From positions 119,267,987 through 119,331,986 of the forward strand of contig NC_081185.1 in NCBI RefSeq assembly GCF_029867415.1: 64,000 bases of DNA, read 5' to 3'. The position numbers and the translations under genes are program-made. The stretch comes from Vicia villosa. Lineage: Eukaryota > Streptophyta > Magnoliopsida > Fabales > Fabaceae. Below the pieces are notes generated by a model, which had not been told where the DNA came from, ran no database searches, and was given only the letters and a program-made list of their open reading frames with translations. Shown piece by piece: positions 1-17,219 of this stretch; within the stretch, counting starts at the first letter, position 1, and every line of letters starts with the position of its first letter.

Positions 1-5265
<5,265 letters not shown>

Positions 5266-6240
5266 TTTAGGTTAAAGTCCAACTGTATCAATCGGGTCGC
5301 TCAATCACGAGAGTTAAAGTAAATCACAAAATGAACACGTCTCATTTGTAAATTTAATTAAAGGTTGTTGCATCATAAAGATTATTAAATCATCTGACAA
5401 TTGTCTTCGAAGACAAACGTTTCTAAAGAAGAATTTATAATTTTAAGATGGTCATGTCCTAACAACGTACTTGATAAAATTGGCTAAACATTTGAGGACT
5501 ATCAAATGATAAAAAGAATTAGATCTCTAACATATGTCATCTAAGACAATTTCTCCTGAAAGTATTTTAGGGTCTCTAGACCGTATAATCTTACTTTAAA
5601 GTCTAAATAACATACCAAACTCAAGTACATATTATTCTAAATCTTAAACCTTACACTCACATACATTATCAACTTGATCGTCACAATGTTTGCAAGTACG
5701 CCCTTACTACCAAGCGTATACATAAAGATCCTCTATAATGAGGTTGTGAAACATTATCATCATTAACAACACTTGAAAAAAGATTTTTCCATAACATTTG
5801 GCCTCGCATGTGAGGATTGATTTCCACGTTTCCACTCAACTCGAATTTGACGGTGATTCCTCAACAAATGAACAACAGTCGTGGCTATAAGAAACCCATC
5901 ACCCCGCCCTGCTGGTGATGGTAACATTGTAACCTCGAGACGGACACCTTCGTATTTGTCTAATGAAGTGTCGGCTCTCCTAAGAAACCAAGAGTTTCTC
6001 CTCGAGCACAGAGGTCCCCAAGGCTCTAGGAGTGAATCATGAAACCAAAAACGTACTCTAAGACCCCATATTTGTCGTTAAAAGGCATACGGGGGTCATT
6101 TTACAATAAAACAAATGACTAATTGGAGTGGAAAGAATCATAAACTACCCTTAAATAATGTCAAAAGAGTCATAAAGGCATAATAAACATGAAAAAATTG
6201 ATTGAAGAGAGTGCCCATGACTATAGAATGAAAATATGGT
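5266..6240 (+). pseudogene. Possible decayed Ty3-gypsy LTR end, leader and gag start
   Basis: This stretch is less AT-rich than its surroundings. Near 5797-5825 the sequence TTTGGCCTCGCATGTGAGG resembles a decayed primer-binding site of the TGGCGCCCACCG type found in Tat-like gypsy elements. About 50 bases later a frame opens at ATGAACAACAGTCG (near 5870) and a downstream frame reads SALLRNQEFLLEHRGPQG, but stops and frameshifts interrupt it. I infer the end of an old LTR and the beginning of a gag region; no LTR boundary, protease or RT can be seen. An unrelated decayed repeat is possible. Confidence 0.3.
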
Positions 6241-6257
6241 CAACACAAATATAGATC

Positions 6258-7325
6258 TATGATCATGACCAAGAGTTCCCAAAATTGCTGTTGTTGTTGT
6301 CATGCAACTTGCTACTATTGCATTCACCTTCTATGATCATGACCAAGAGTGTGTTATCATCACCAAACTCTTGTCTTGCAACCTTGACTTCATCCGCTTG
6401 AGGTTCTTTTTTATTCGCGTTGCAATCTTTTGCAAAATGGCCGAACCTTTGACAATTGTAGCATTGCATCTTACTCTTGTCAAGCTTTTCCTTTTCACGT
6501 CTAAAGTTGTCTTTACCACCATTCTTGTTGCAGCTGCTCTCACCCTTTTGATAAGTCAAATTCTTCAAATTTTGAGACTTCTTACACCGAAATTTTGAAA
6601 ATTCCATTTACTCTTCATGGACCATTTTCCGTTTGATTTCTTGTTCTTCTCATTGAGCCGAGCTTGCAAAGTGATCTCCGTCTTTTCCTTGTCATTATTT
6701 CTCTCTTCCATTCTTTTCTTATGAGCCTCAAGAGAGATTTAAAGCTCCTCTTTGCTCAATGTCACAAGATCCTTCAATTCCTCAATCGCCACAACAGTAT
6801 TATCAAATATTATCGTCAAAGAACATAAGAACTTTGACACAACATTTTGCTCTATAACAGTTTCTCTACACGCCTTGATTTGGTTCACCAATCGAGTAAT
6901 TCGTGTTACGTAGTCGTTTATTGTCTCCTTTTCCTCCATTTGAATCAATTCAAGCTGGCGTTTGTGAGTTGTAACCTCACCACCTTCGCTTTATCAGCTC
7001 CAACATATGTCTTTTCCAGAATTTCCCATGATTGTGTTGACGATTCGCAATCACCCATTTTTTCGAGGTTGTCACTATCTACACATTGATGGACCAAGTA
7101 CAGCGCCTTGAAATCTTTCTTCTTCTCTTCCTTATGCATTGCTCGTTGTGCACCCGTTGCACCTCTGACAAGGAGATTCACCCTGTTCTTGATCACTTTA
7201 AGAACATCTTGGTAGCCAAACAACACCTTTATTTGCTAGCACCATTTATCGTAGTTCTTCGCATGAAGGGTTGGTTGGTTTGTAGGAATTCTTTCATTGG
7301 AGACAAAATTTATGTTGCACACTAG
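6258..7325 (-). pseudogene. Ty1-copia gag relic
   Basis: Three minus-strand frames follow one another (about 7325-6945, 6948-6739, 6607-6263). They spell a copia gag of the UBN2 type: an N-terminal ...KNYDKWC segment, WEILEKTYVGADK, a NDYVTRITRLVNQIK segment, then a zinc knuckle CYNCQRFGHFAKDC (CX2CX4HX4C). The upstream frame has a TAG inside the KWC-QIK segment, and the joins between the three frames need frameshifts. No integrase or RT follows to the left, so only gag is left. The primer-binding site and 5' LTR lie just upstream at 7331 and beyond, which fixes the orientation. Confidence 0.85.
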
Positions 7326-7330
7326 AACAT

Positions 7331-7350
7331 TCAACCAGACTCTGATACCA
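7331..7350 (-). other. Primer-binding site (initiator tRNA-Met type)
   Basis: On the minus strand this reads TGGTATCAGAGTCTGGTTGA, matching the complement of the plant initiator tRNA-Met 3' end used by many Ty1-copia elements. It lies two bases after the end of the LTR (TG..CA boundary at 7353) and just ahead of the gag relic. Confidence 0.85.
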
Positions 7351-7352
7351 AA

Positions 7353-7885
7353 TGTTAGAACATTTAATCACAAAATTGGTAAACAATTAAGGGTTTGAGT
7401 GTGTGGAAAAAGAGAGAGAGTGATAGAGAGATAGAGATGAGAGAGTTAGAGAGAGATTATTGAGGGTGAGAATTATTGATTTCAATTCAATCTACATTAC
7501 AAATATACCACTAGGGTATTTATACAAGTGTTGGGATACAAAAGCAACAAGGCAAAAACTAAAAAAACCAGAAAAACCAAAATATCGGGCCTGTAACCGG
7601 TTACATAAAGGGTTTAACGAAGATGCACTAACAGTGTAAAGAAACTTTTACACTGTCATCCAATGAGAATATATCATTGTGTCATGTCATCTCAGTAATT
7701 TAAAAATAACAGTATGACTTGGTGGTATACATGGTCGTGATTGATTAACAGTGTAAAACTTGTTAACATTGTGATGTGTAACCGATTACACAAACTCAAA
7801 AAGTGTTATTATGCAACTTATTTGACCCTCCGTTGTCTGTGTAACTGGTTATAGCACTTGAATTAATGTTTTTTCACACAACATT
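7353..7885 (-). repeat. 5' LTR of the copia relic, split by a small insertion
   Basis: The inner edge is clear: plus-strand TGTTAGAACATTT at 7353, two bases from the primer-binding site. The outer edge is uncertain; a CACACAACA at about 7877-7885 would give the expected terminal CA. A motif close to GTAACCGGTTACA recurs at 7592, 7779 and 7842, which suggests LTR sequence continues past the insertion at 7611-7771. A purine-rich AGAGAGAG block lies at about 7410-7455. Confidence 0.55.
7611..7771. mobile_element. MITE-like insertion with an internal palindrome
   Basis: The interval carries a near-perfect palindrome, ACAGTGTAAAG-AAA-CTTTTACACTGT (7631-7656), and repeats AACAGTGTAAAAC near its right end (about 7747). 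It interrupts the CCGGTTAC-bearing copia LTR. Terminal inverted repeats and a target duplication cannot be fixed by eye, so the class is open. Confidence 0.4.
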
Positions 7886-8427
7886 AACTGATTTTAAAAA
7901 ATGAAGTTGTTGTTGCGGGGTATCTTATAAGAAAAATATTTTGATTATCCAAGTAATAAAATTCATTCCGTTCTTTTGCATTTTTAATCATCCTCCTTGA
8001 ATTTTCTTATAAAAAAAAATTATAAGATTAATTTTTTTTGAGTTTTTGTATGAAAACTTTGCTAGTGGACAATTTTAGAATATGAAGAACATTTCGCATA
8101 ATTATTGACGGCCTCGTTGGAACATCTCTTTGACTTGTTAAGTTATAAGGATACCTAATATTGTGATTTTTTTTTTTTTTTTAGAACAAGATGAATAAAT
8201 AAAAAGTGTGTGGGTAAGGGTGTCATGTGATTAGTGACTCTAAAATCAAGTTTCTAATATTGAATATAAAGTTAATCCGAAGCATTAAATCTTTATAAAA
8301 AATGGAGACTTACCCAAGAGAAAGTGAAAACATAATCATAATTGGACAGAAGAAGAAATACCTATTGGTTTCTTTAATTTACTAGGGAATGATCTCAATC
8401 TTTCTACTTCATCTAGGCGGACTTTGT
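7886..8427. other. AT-rich spacer
   Basis: No coding pattern. Contains poly(A)/poly(T) runs (8008, 8166). Nothing further supported. Confidence 0.5.
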
Positions 8428-8640
8428 TAAGAAGTGTGGTTAGGCCTAACTCAACCCTACAAAACCGGCTTGTAGGGTGAGGATTGCCCCCACTTATAAG
8501 GACATGTTCAGGTCATATATTGTCCGATGTGGGACTCTTAACACACCCCCTCACGCCCAGGACTAGACAACTGGAGCGTGGAAATAAATGGTGGGTGGCC
8601 CGATAGCGGAAACCATAGAAGGTGACCCATTCTTATGTAT
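8428..8640 (+). repeat. Dispersed repeat of unresolved class
   Basis: A low-AT block with landmark strings CTACAAAACCGGCTTGTAGG, CCCCCACTTATAAG, TCCGATGTGGGACTCTTAAC and CACACCCCCTCACGCCCAGG. I recognise this block as one scattered near many legume genes, but cannot assign it to a transposon class. No coding frame. The first string contains a short inverted repeat (CTACAA..TTGTAG). Confidence 0.5.
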
Positions 8641-8823
8641 TGATTGCCATGCTAGTGTATGTTTGGATGAGTTTCTAGTTTTCTAGCAAAGCAAACGTGC
8701 GGTGGCAACACATTTTGAGGGAAAAATACGTGAAAATGGGGAAGCTTCAGATTGGAGCATTAGAAAAACTTACTTTAGGGGGCTGCCTCCTAATGTGGTT
8801 CCAAACAGGCACTTTATCTTATT

Positions 8824-8853
8824 CAATAAAATAAAATAAAATAAAATAAAATA
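8824..8853. repeat. (TAAAA)n microsatellite
   Basis: Five to six tandem copies of ATAAA/TAAAA in otherwise non-coding spacer (8641-9270), in which nothing else is seen. Confidence 0.9.
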
Positions 8854-9270
8854 GAACCAACAAACAATAGTAAGGAGACCCACAAGCTTTTTTGTTTTAT
8901 TTAAAAAAACGCTCCCTAAATTGTATTGGCACGTGAATAGTGTCGCTGGAATAAATAGTGTGTCGAGTATGAACATTGTTTTTCAATGAATAGTATTTTG
9001 GATCTCAAAGATACTACAATGAAAGAGTATCTGTGTCGTTTATATTGCAGCCAAGTCAATAGTTTTGTTTTATATTATTTTTGCCAAATGCTTTTTAGAT
9101 ACCTTATTCATACCATTGTTCTTTAAAAACATATATGCAGAAATGCTGTTAGATATCACTTATTCAAATATTCATATTCATTAATGTCCGATCGTGGCAA
9201 ATAAAAAGAAAGAATAGGAAGTATTGACACTCATTATTCAGAATGAATCCATAGTAGTACTATGTGCCGT

Positions 9271-10241
9271 CTAGCAGCTGTAGACAGTTACCGCAAGAAA
9301 AACTGTGATAGCAAGTCCAGCTGTCGCCCATATATTTCTCCCTTGATGATGGTTTGATGGTGCACCATTCTGTGAAATAAAAAACATAGGATGTGATCAG
9401 ATGATTCAAAACAATGTGATGTTAATGACATGTGTTGGTAAAAGATAGAGCAGGTTTATATAAATATATAGTTGTAATTTGATATTATAAGGGTTTGAGA
9501 TATTACCAAACTAGGTGCTGGTGCTGGTGTTGTGTCGTCATCTGCTTTACTATCAGTTGGTGGTGCAGGGGGACTCTTAATTGTTGGTGCTGGCGCTTGT
9601 GCATGATGTTTCTTGTGCTTGTATTTGTATTTTCTTTTCTTGTGCTTGGGGGACTTAGGTGCTGCTGGTGCTGGTGTTGGGGCTTTTATTGCAGGTGATG
9701 GTGCCGGTATTGGTGGTGAAGTAATTGGTGCAGGAGCCGGTGCTTGCTTTGTGGGTGCAGGTGCTGGAACCGGGGTTGCCTTTACTGGTGCGAGGGCAGG
9801 TGGCGTTTGAACTGGTGCTAATGTTGGTGGTTTCACTTTCAGTGGAGGGACTATTGGAGTTGATGCAGGTGAAACCTTTGGAGCCGGTGATGTCACTGGA
9901 GCAGATTTGGGTGCCACATTTGCAGGTGGTGTTGCTGTTGGGGTTGCAGGTGGCAACTTTGATGGTGCAGTTGCTGTTGGGGTTTTAGGTGGCAACTTTG
10001 ATGGTGCAGTTGCCGTTGGGGTTGTCGGTGGCAACTTTGATGGTGCAGTTGCTGTTGGGGCTGTAGGTAGCAACTTTGATGGTGCAGTTGCTGTTGGGGC
10101 TGTAGGTGGCAACTTTGATGGTGCAATTGCTGCTGGGATTGTAAGTGGCAACTTTGATGGTACAGTTGCTGGTGCTAGGGCATTGAGTTCTAGCATGCAG
10201 GTGAGGCTTAGTAAAGTAAGAACCCAGAACATTGTAGCCAT
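9271..10241 (-). CDS. GPI-anchored lysine-rich arabinogalactan protein (AGP17/18/19-like)
   Basis: Exon 1 runs 10241-9507, intron 9506-9370 (GT..AG), exon 2 9369-9271; product about 277 aa. The start is the ATG at 10241; an in-frame extension upstream would need a TTG codon. Residues 1-21 (MATMFWVLTLLSLTCM...) are a signal peptide. Then come six 13-residue repeats like APSKLPPTAPTAT (39-bp DNA repeats), long stretches of PAP/APSP typical of O-glycosylated AGPs, and a Lys/His/Tyr patch (HKKRKYKYKHKKHH) that marks the lysine-rich class. Exon 2 encodes a small-residue site (NGAPSN) and a hydrophobic tail (AGLAITVFLAVTV) expected of a GPI-anchor signal. Likely role: cell-surface proteoglycan in signalling and wall organisation. 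No disruption seen. The anchor is visible only after splicing. Confidence 0.92.
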
Positions 10242-10275
10242 TGTTGTTTGTGAATACAAGAGATGCTTTGTTTCT

Positions 10276-10284
10276 TATTTATAG
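10276..10284 (-). promoter_or_regulatory. TATA box of the arabinogalactan gene
   Basis: Minus-strand CTATAAATA lies 35-43 bases ahead of the ATG at 10241. With usual TATA spacing, transcription would start about 10 bases before the ATG, an unusually short leader; another upstream start cannot be excluded. Confidence 0.6.
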
Positions 10285-10689
10285 GCTGGCTATGATCAAG
10301 CAGATAGGTAGAAACGTAAGGCGTTGGCCATATGTGGAAGGAGGAATGTAGCCTTCATGTGATTGTGTCATCATTCATTGATCATAACTAAGGAAAGCTA
10401 GCAATGGAAGATATGTAGCTAACCTAAGCTTCATAAAATCAATGGACTTTCGACTCAACTCAACTGTTAAAATTTAATGTCATGGTTATGGTGTAACTTT
10501 CAACCACGTTGATTTTCATAAATTTTTCGTTTGTGGAGATAAGGTTATTAATATAGTTCATAAACTTGTAATAATCTATTGATTGTTTGATTTGTAAAAT
10601 AAACAAATTTTAAGTAGTTTTTACAATGAAAATTATAGATTACATTTATTATATGTTATAAAGAATTGATGTGATCATTGTACCCAAAA
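10285..10689. other. Upstream region of the arabinogalactan gene
   Basis: Should contain that gene's promoter on the minus strand. No further element or coding frame is recognised. Confidence 0.4.
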
Positions 10690-10818
10690 CAAAAAGGGTT
10701 CTATTTTTACAAGATTAAATAAACCAACACGTCCAAGATCACACAGACCTACATAACTTACGTAACGGCACATACCCCAAACCTTCCATAAAGAAATTAA
10801 AGTGTTCCATCGAATTAA

Positions 10819-11730
<912 letters not shown>

Positions 11731-13319
11731 AATTAACAGTAATATCGACACACCTCAACCAAGAACAAACAGACCGCCATACATTACGACTAACTTTGCA
11801 AGTGAAAAAAAGATGCACTATATCTTCTTCTTCTTCTATAAAACACAAAGGACAAACCAATTCATGAGTACCATTGATCACATTCCTCCTTTTTTTAATT
11901 CACATTTAGTTTGCAATTTGTTGATTCACAACTCCACATAAAGATTTGAATTTTACATGGAAGTTTCCATAGATATAATTCCTTAAGAACCTGCAAAATC
12001 TCCTCTTCCACTGCTGACTCCACCTGCTCCAAACTTACTAACACTTGGTAATTGTGCTTGAGCGAAAAACTAGCTTCACTCTTCCACCACACATGAATGT
12101 CGCGCGCGATTCTACTTGGTCGGACCTCCTGCAGAATTTTAGACAGTAGAATGAAATTCGCCACTGCTTGAAAACTCTTCTAAAACCTTCAGATCCCAAA
12201 ACCATTCTTCATCTAACTAATAACCAGCATCACGCACCAACATATTTGAGTTTAAGACATAACACAACAGATTTTAGAACTGTTGCATCAATGGAATCTG
12301 CTCAATCCAATGTGCTTCCAGAACCGAATATTATTACCATTCTCAAGCTTACACGAAATCGCCTTAGAAAGCCAATTGCACTTAACGAGTCTAGACGATC
12401 TTAAGCCAACTAAATCTCTCCACCAGATTGAAGTATTTTTGCCTGTCACTAAACAAGGAGATTCCTTCATTTGCGCTTGCACATCACCGTATCTGAAAGA
12501 CAGAATCTTGAACCAAAAAGAATTGGGTTCGGACAAAACTCTCCACTTCTATTTACTAAGCAACACCAATCAAACTTCTCGTAGTCTTTGACCCTTAAGC
12601 CTCCTTGCTTCTTAGACTTACAAATGGTAAGCCGACTAACCCAAATAATTTTCTTCTTCAAATCTCCTCAACCCACAGAAAAGTTCTTTGTAGTTTGACA
12701 ATATCTTGAATGACGCCTTTAGGTGCTTTGAAAAACGAAATATTGAAAGACATGTAATTTTGACAATATTGCATTAAGCACCACTTCCCTTGCACCGATA
12801 GGAATTTGTTTCCCCTTCCACTTGAATAGACTCTTTTTCACCTTGTCCACAATGTGGTTCCATGCTGACTTCTTCTTAAGATTTACGCCTACTTGAATAC
12901 CTAAAAAATTACTTGAATACCTAAAAAATTAAATGGAATAGAACATGTAGGAAATGTGATGCAGCAATCAACAAATCCTCTTGTAGGTTGATCTCATAAA
13001 CCTTAATTGCTTTCATTCAAGTTTACACATAGACCCGAGGCTAACTTGAAACCATGCAACAAAGCTTTGACACCCCATAAATTATTCAAATTACCATCGG
13101 ATATCAAAATCATATTATCTACGAGTTGAAGTAGCTCGAAATATATATCTTTGTTGAATTTGAACCCATGAACTTGTCGCTATCAAAAAAAGAAAAGGAG
13201 ACAGTGCATCCCCCTGACAAAGGCCTTTCCTCATTTCAAAGTTCGGTGAAGGAGTGCCATTGATAAGAACTGACATAGAGCTTGAAAAAAAAATGTATGT
13301 AATGTCCAAAATAGTATAG

Positions 13320-14700
13320 GTGTGTGAGTGTTCCCTCTACAAGGACATGGAGGTTCAGAGGCCTAGTAGGTATATTACACATCTAAGGGTAAGGCTAGCC
13401 CATGACAACGAGTAGCCCTGTATGGTGGTTTTTGAGGATGTTTTAGGGATCAACTCAAATGAGGTGAGAGGTTCTACTATTGATCGGTGCTCCTAGGTCA
13501 CAAGCGGACGGTTGGAATGATGTTTCTAGGGTTACTCAGAGCAGAGTGTTATCTGAGTAGTGTTTGAAAGAGTGTAAGTAAGTAAGTGTTACTTGATATT
13601 TGTCCTCTATCCCCTTCGGGGAGGGGATAGTGAATTTATAAGAGTTCTCATGGAACTAGGATTTATGGCCCCTTGGACATGGTCTTAATCACTTCGTTTA
13701 TTAAGAAGATCGCGGATAGGCTACATTTTCAGAGTCAACAAAGACTCACACTTACTTGACTACCATGTCAGACAGACTGTAAGGGCGTCTACATTGGGTT
13801 CCGTCTATGCGATATATTTGTTAGGCGATGGTCGCCCTAATCAAGAACTTTTGCCAAATAAGACACTACACAATCCTCAAGCACGAGGGTTTTTCCGTTA
13901 AAGGACAAAGTGTTTTTAAAACCATTCTTCTCGAAGGCGCCTATTGCCCTAACGGTAACTCTTATGGCTTAGGATTGTGTTGGGGAGAGTTGTCTCTTTT
14001 TTTGGAGAGTCCCTTAGTATGGATCGATTAAAGTGGCAGGTGAGTCCCTCAGTGCAAAATACGCGAGTTCGTATGTGCCTACATATGTTGACAAGCTTGT
14101 GGAGAACATGTCAATATTGATGTGATGTAAACTGATTCTTCGAGATTGAGTATTAGAAAGGAAGAGGTATGGATGAAACTTGATTCCTATCAAGATCATA
14201 TTCCTTGAGAAGATGAATCGGTCATCTATGTTTACACGTGGCCCTCAGGCGTGGGGATTTTCCCACATCTTTAGCCAGCCTATTAGGGGATCGTGCTGGT
14301 CCATTTTATTTGTACTTTATATATTTACTCTCGAAAATACTGCTTCACTATTTCTTCTTTCTTTCCTAAAAACTTCTTGCATCTTGTGTATTATTCTCGT
14401 TTACTAGGGTGATAAAAACATCTTTTATCCATGTGTGAGACATATTCTCCATGTATTTCGCCGCGGATATGATAAACAAATTTTGTTGTGGTATTAGTTT
14501 TTCAAGCATTGGTCGCGAGAGAAACATGTTTATGGTGATAAAAGTCTTCATTAACCTTGAAAGACCCTTATTGTTCGGTGTTGTGAAAACGACGATTGAG
14601 CGAGGAGCACTTGAGTATGAGCAAATACGTGTTTATATATTGATTGGTAATTCCATTGTACGGGTGAGCTATAATTGATTTGTTATATGTATGTGAAATG
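13320..14700 (-). repeat. Probable decayed LTR and adjoining region of a Ty3-gypsy element
   Basis: The sequence becomes less AT-rich at about 13320 (TGTGTGAGTGTTCCC) exactly where the LINE relic ends. On the minus strand, TTATAAATTC (about 13636-13627) is followed by a perfect hairpin, CTATCCCC..GGGGATAG (13607-13630). A similar TATA-plus-hairpin arrangement occurs in the Tat LTR at 53216-53661. The orientation and an unknown plus-strand frame further right (15024-15401) copy the layout of that element. No terminal repeat, primer-binding site or second LTR was found, so this is inference. Confidence 0.35.
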
Positions 14701-15023
14701 ATGGCGGTGTCTCTTGATGATATTCGAGAATGCCTGGTGAAAATACAGACGGCTGAGCATCGGCCGATGCGGTCCTTACCTCCCCCCTCTTCATTGTTCT
14801 GGGAGTTTCGCAAAGAATCGTCCTCCCAAGGTTCCTCGGAGATAAGATGGTTCTTCCGCATTTCCATCCAATCAAGAGGAGGGACCCGAGATAGAGAGAT
14901 TGGAGGATTGTCCGACTACTGTTGAGCCTCCTTTGCGAAGTAACCCAACCTTTGACGCCACAATTTTTGTTGATCATTACTTTTCCATTTCTAGGAACTT
15001 CACAAGTGATTATAAGATGCTTC

Positions 15024-15401
15024 ATGCCTTATCCCCTCACATATGTCATATTTTCTAGAGGTATAGCTTATGAGATGCTTTTGGGTGGGAAGTCATTGAA
15101 GGAGAAACACTTGGATATCTTGGGGAGAATGTTGTCCGGGGTGACTAACCTGAACAAGTGTACCCAAGAGGGATGGGTGGCGCTAAGACAAATGAAGGCA
15201 AGAAGGGATTATCTGAAGGCGCATGCCCAGGAAGTGGATGGAGAGACGGTGATCCAACAAACAAAGGTGGACAGATTGAAGAAATGGCTTGGGAAGGCCT
15301 CGAGTTCCTATCCAGAAACCACATATTTGAAACCTCTTTTGGAACCGGTTAAAACCAAATGTGCCCCTAAAAAGGTCAAATCGGCACTAGATGAAAATTA
15401 A
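15024..15401 (+). CDS. Unrecognised open frame, probably transposon-derived
   Basis: An ATG-initiated frame of 125 codons; the frame stays open upstream to 14922 without an ATG. The product is Lys/Glu/Leu-rich with probable helices (EKHLDILGRMLSGVTN, ALRQMKARRDYLKAHAQE, DRLKKWLGKASSSYPE) and a basic tail (KPLLEPVKTKCAPKKVK). I recognise no family. Its position next to a probable minus-strand LTR suggests the tail of an antisense extra gene like the one at 54678-56612, but the sequences do not resemble each other by eye. Confidence 0.3.
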   Translation: MPYPLTYVIFSRGIAYEMLLGGKSLKEKHLDILGRMLSGVTNLNKCTQEGWVALRQMKARRDYLKAHAQEVDGETVIQQTKVDRLKKWLGKASSSYPETTYLKPLLEPVKTKCAPKKVKSALDEN

Positions 15402-15562
15402 AAAAATTGTTCTCCTTTATACTTTGAATATGTTGGTTCACATTTCCCGAATTATCCAACTCTAAAATCTCAAAAAAGTGTGTAAAAGGGTGCTCACATT
15501 AGAATACCACCTCTTTTGCCACTAATGCCGAAAATAATCTTCATTGAAGAAATGTTGCTTTT

Positions 15563-16197
15563 ATGCACAAACACATTGAGCAGATTGTAAATGTTAAGGA
15601 TGTTAGTGATTGCGGTTTTCGGGGCGTATTCAGTTTGCTGGGTAAAGGAGAGGAGAATCACTTTCTTGTGCGCCAAAATCTTTTGAAAGAGATGACGTCG
15701 CATAGGGAATTCCTCACAACGTTATATGGAGAGAGAATAAAGAACATTTTGATGCACTTCAAGATGCTCTTACTCCTTGTGTTAGCAGTCCCGTACCATT
15801 TTCAAAATGGATGTGCTTCCCTGAAATGGACCGCCTAATAGCAAGTGCATATGACAAGGTGTATATCGATCTGACAATATATGGTTTCTCAGAGACATTT
15901 TTTCCACTTCGAAGTGGTCCTCCTAAAGATCCTTCCGAAAGCATCATGTGTATAGGGTGGCTTTCGAAATCGCTACATTTTGTTGAGATTTATTTGAAAC
16001 TGAGGTGTACCATACCAAGTACATCGTTGGAGTGGATGTCACATTCCACAAAAGAGGCAGAAACTTGGTCGGATCAATTTCTAGAAAGGATGGAAGAGTT
16101 CACCAAATTGAGCGAGCTTGAAAGATTTAATAAGGAAAAGTTGAAAGAGGAACCGGACGTAGATTTATGCGGTGATGCATCTTTTGATGCATTTTAG
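15563..16197 (+). pseudogene. OTU-like cysteine protease relic (Mutator/FAR1-associated type)
   Basis: Two overlapping plus-strand frames join into one domain after a frameshift near 15735. The first has SDCGFRGVFSLLGKGEENHF, matching the Asp/Gly-x-Cys-Gly-Phe-Arg active-site block of OTU-like domains. The second has KWMCFPEMDRLIASAYDK, YGFSETFFPLRSGPP, MCIGWLSKSLHFVEIYLK with the likely catalytic His, and an acidic tail ending in FDAF before the stop at 16197. I know this arrangement from multi-copy legume proteins linked to Mutator-like elements and FAR1-type genes. The frameshift, and the loss of the usual DGxC spacing around the Cys, mark it as dead. No complete transposase is nearby. Confidence 0.65.
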
Positions 16198-16379
16198 ATT
16201 GCAATCGATACACTTTTGAAATGTATTATCGTCAACAATGTAATCTTTATACGATTTAATGCACAAGTAATATATATTTAGTAATTATGGCGCAAATGTC
16301 GACTGTTTTTTTTACTCATTTTAAGGCTTGCGACTATTTATATTTTCTAAGTTTTTGATTTGGTTCTGGTTTATGGTTT

Positions 16380-17197
16380 ATTTCGGGTATGCATATCTGG
16401 ATAAACCCCAATTTAATTTTTAAAAAAAAAAAAATCAAGGATATTTTCGGATGTGTGTATCTGAATAAACCTTTTTTGTAAAATAAAAGGGTTTATTCAC
16501 AAATGCATCTTCGAAAAGTTTTCTGATGACAGGATCAGGATTCTAAGGTCCAAAGTGATCAAAGCCTTGTATAAATAGGATGTTTCTCATCCTATATTTT
16601 CTATAAAACATCCAATATCAGAAAATAATTGGATATCCCCACCTTATATTTCTGTATTTCAATGGTGAGAAGTCGACACTTTAGTTTTGGGTTTGCGAGG
16701 ACATAACACACGCCGACCTGATATCCAAACTGAACATCGGTACCCAGAAAATTGAAGCGTTGCCAACCTAGAGTATCGTTCACCCTCATTTGACAGTGAC
16801 GGGAAGATACAGTTCACCAACTTCGAACGGAAGATGGATGCAAATTTAAAGGTTATGTGGAGTACTTTTCGCCGATATTAAACAAATGGTTCGATTAAAG
16901 TGGATGCAAAAATTTCAAAATCCGTCGAAAATATTATCAACATGTTGCAACGTCTGGAACTACTCGTTTATAACGACGTGTAATGTTAATTTTCAGATTA
17001 TCAATTATCTATGTAATGTTAAGTTGTTATGATTAACAATTATAAATTTCTCCATACTCTCTAAGTTTCTGTTTTTCATCTCAGACATATTTTCAGATAT
17101 ACATCTCCAAAGCGTATACGATATAAATTCGGAAATACATCTCCGAACTAAAATTAAATAAAATAAAAAAATTGTGCGCTCGGAGATGCATCTCCGA
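16380..17197. repeat. Recurring palindrome related to TCGGAGATGCATCTCCGA
   Basis: A perfect 18-bp palindrome TCGGAGATGCATCTCCGA occurs at 17180-17197. Decayed relatives occur at about 16383 (CGGGTATGCATATCTGG), 16447 (TCGGATGTGTGTATCTGAA), 16503 (AATGCATCTTCGAAA), 17091 (TTTCAGATATACATCTCCAAA) and 17129 (TTCGGAAATACATCTCCGAA). They flank the relic at 16660-16983. They may be binding sites or insertion scars of the same mobile family; the function is unknown. Confidence 0.6.
16660..16983 (+). pseudogene. Relic of a Mutator/OTU-associated N-terminal domain
   Basis: After frame changes, the plus strand reads DLISKLNIGTQKIEALPT, then EYRSPSFDSDGKIQFTNFER (from 16771), NLKVMWSTFRRY and VDAKISKSVENIINMLQR, ending at TAA 16981-16983. 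This resembles the beta-grasp-like N-terminal domain that precedes zinc-finger and transposase regions in many plant Mutator-type proteins. The frame contains at least two shifts and a stop. Together with the OTU-like relic 460 bases upstream it suggests one decayed mobile locus. Confidence 0.45.
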
Positions 17198-17219
17198 AAA
17201 TATTAGACTTTTTTTACTT

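Noticed and set aside
10242..10259. N-terminal extension of the arabinogalactan protein
   Set aside because: It would start at a TTG codon; the first ATG is at 10241 and directly precedes a signal peptide.
9907..10284. Gly/Val-rich plus-strand frame resembling a glycine-rich protein
   Set aside because: It is the antisense of the 39-bp arabinogalactan repeats.
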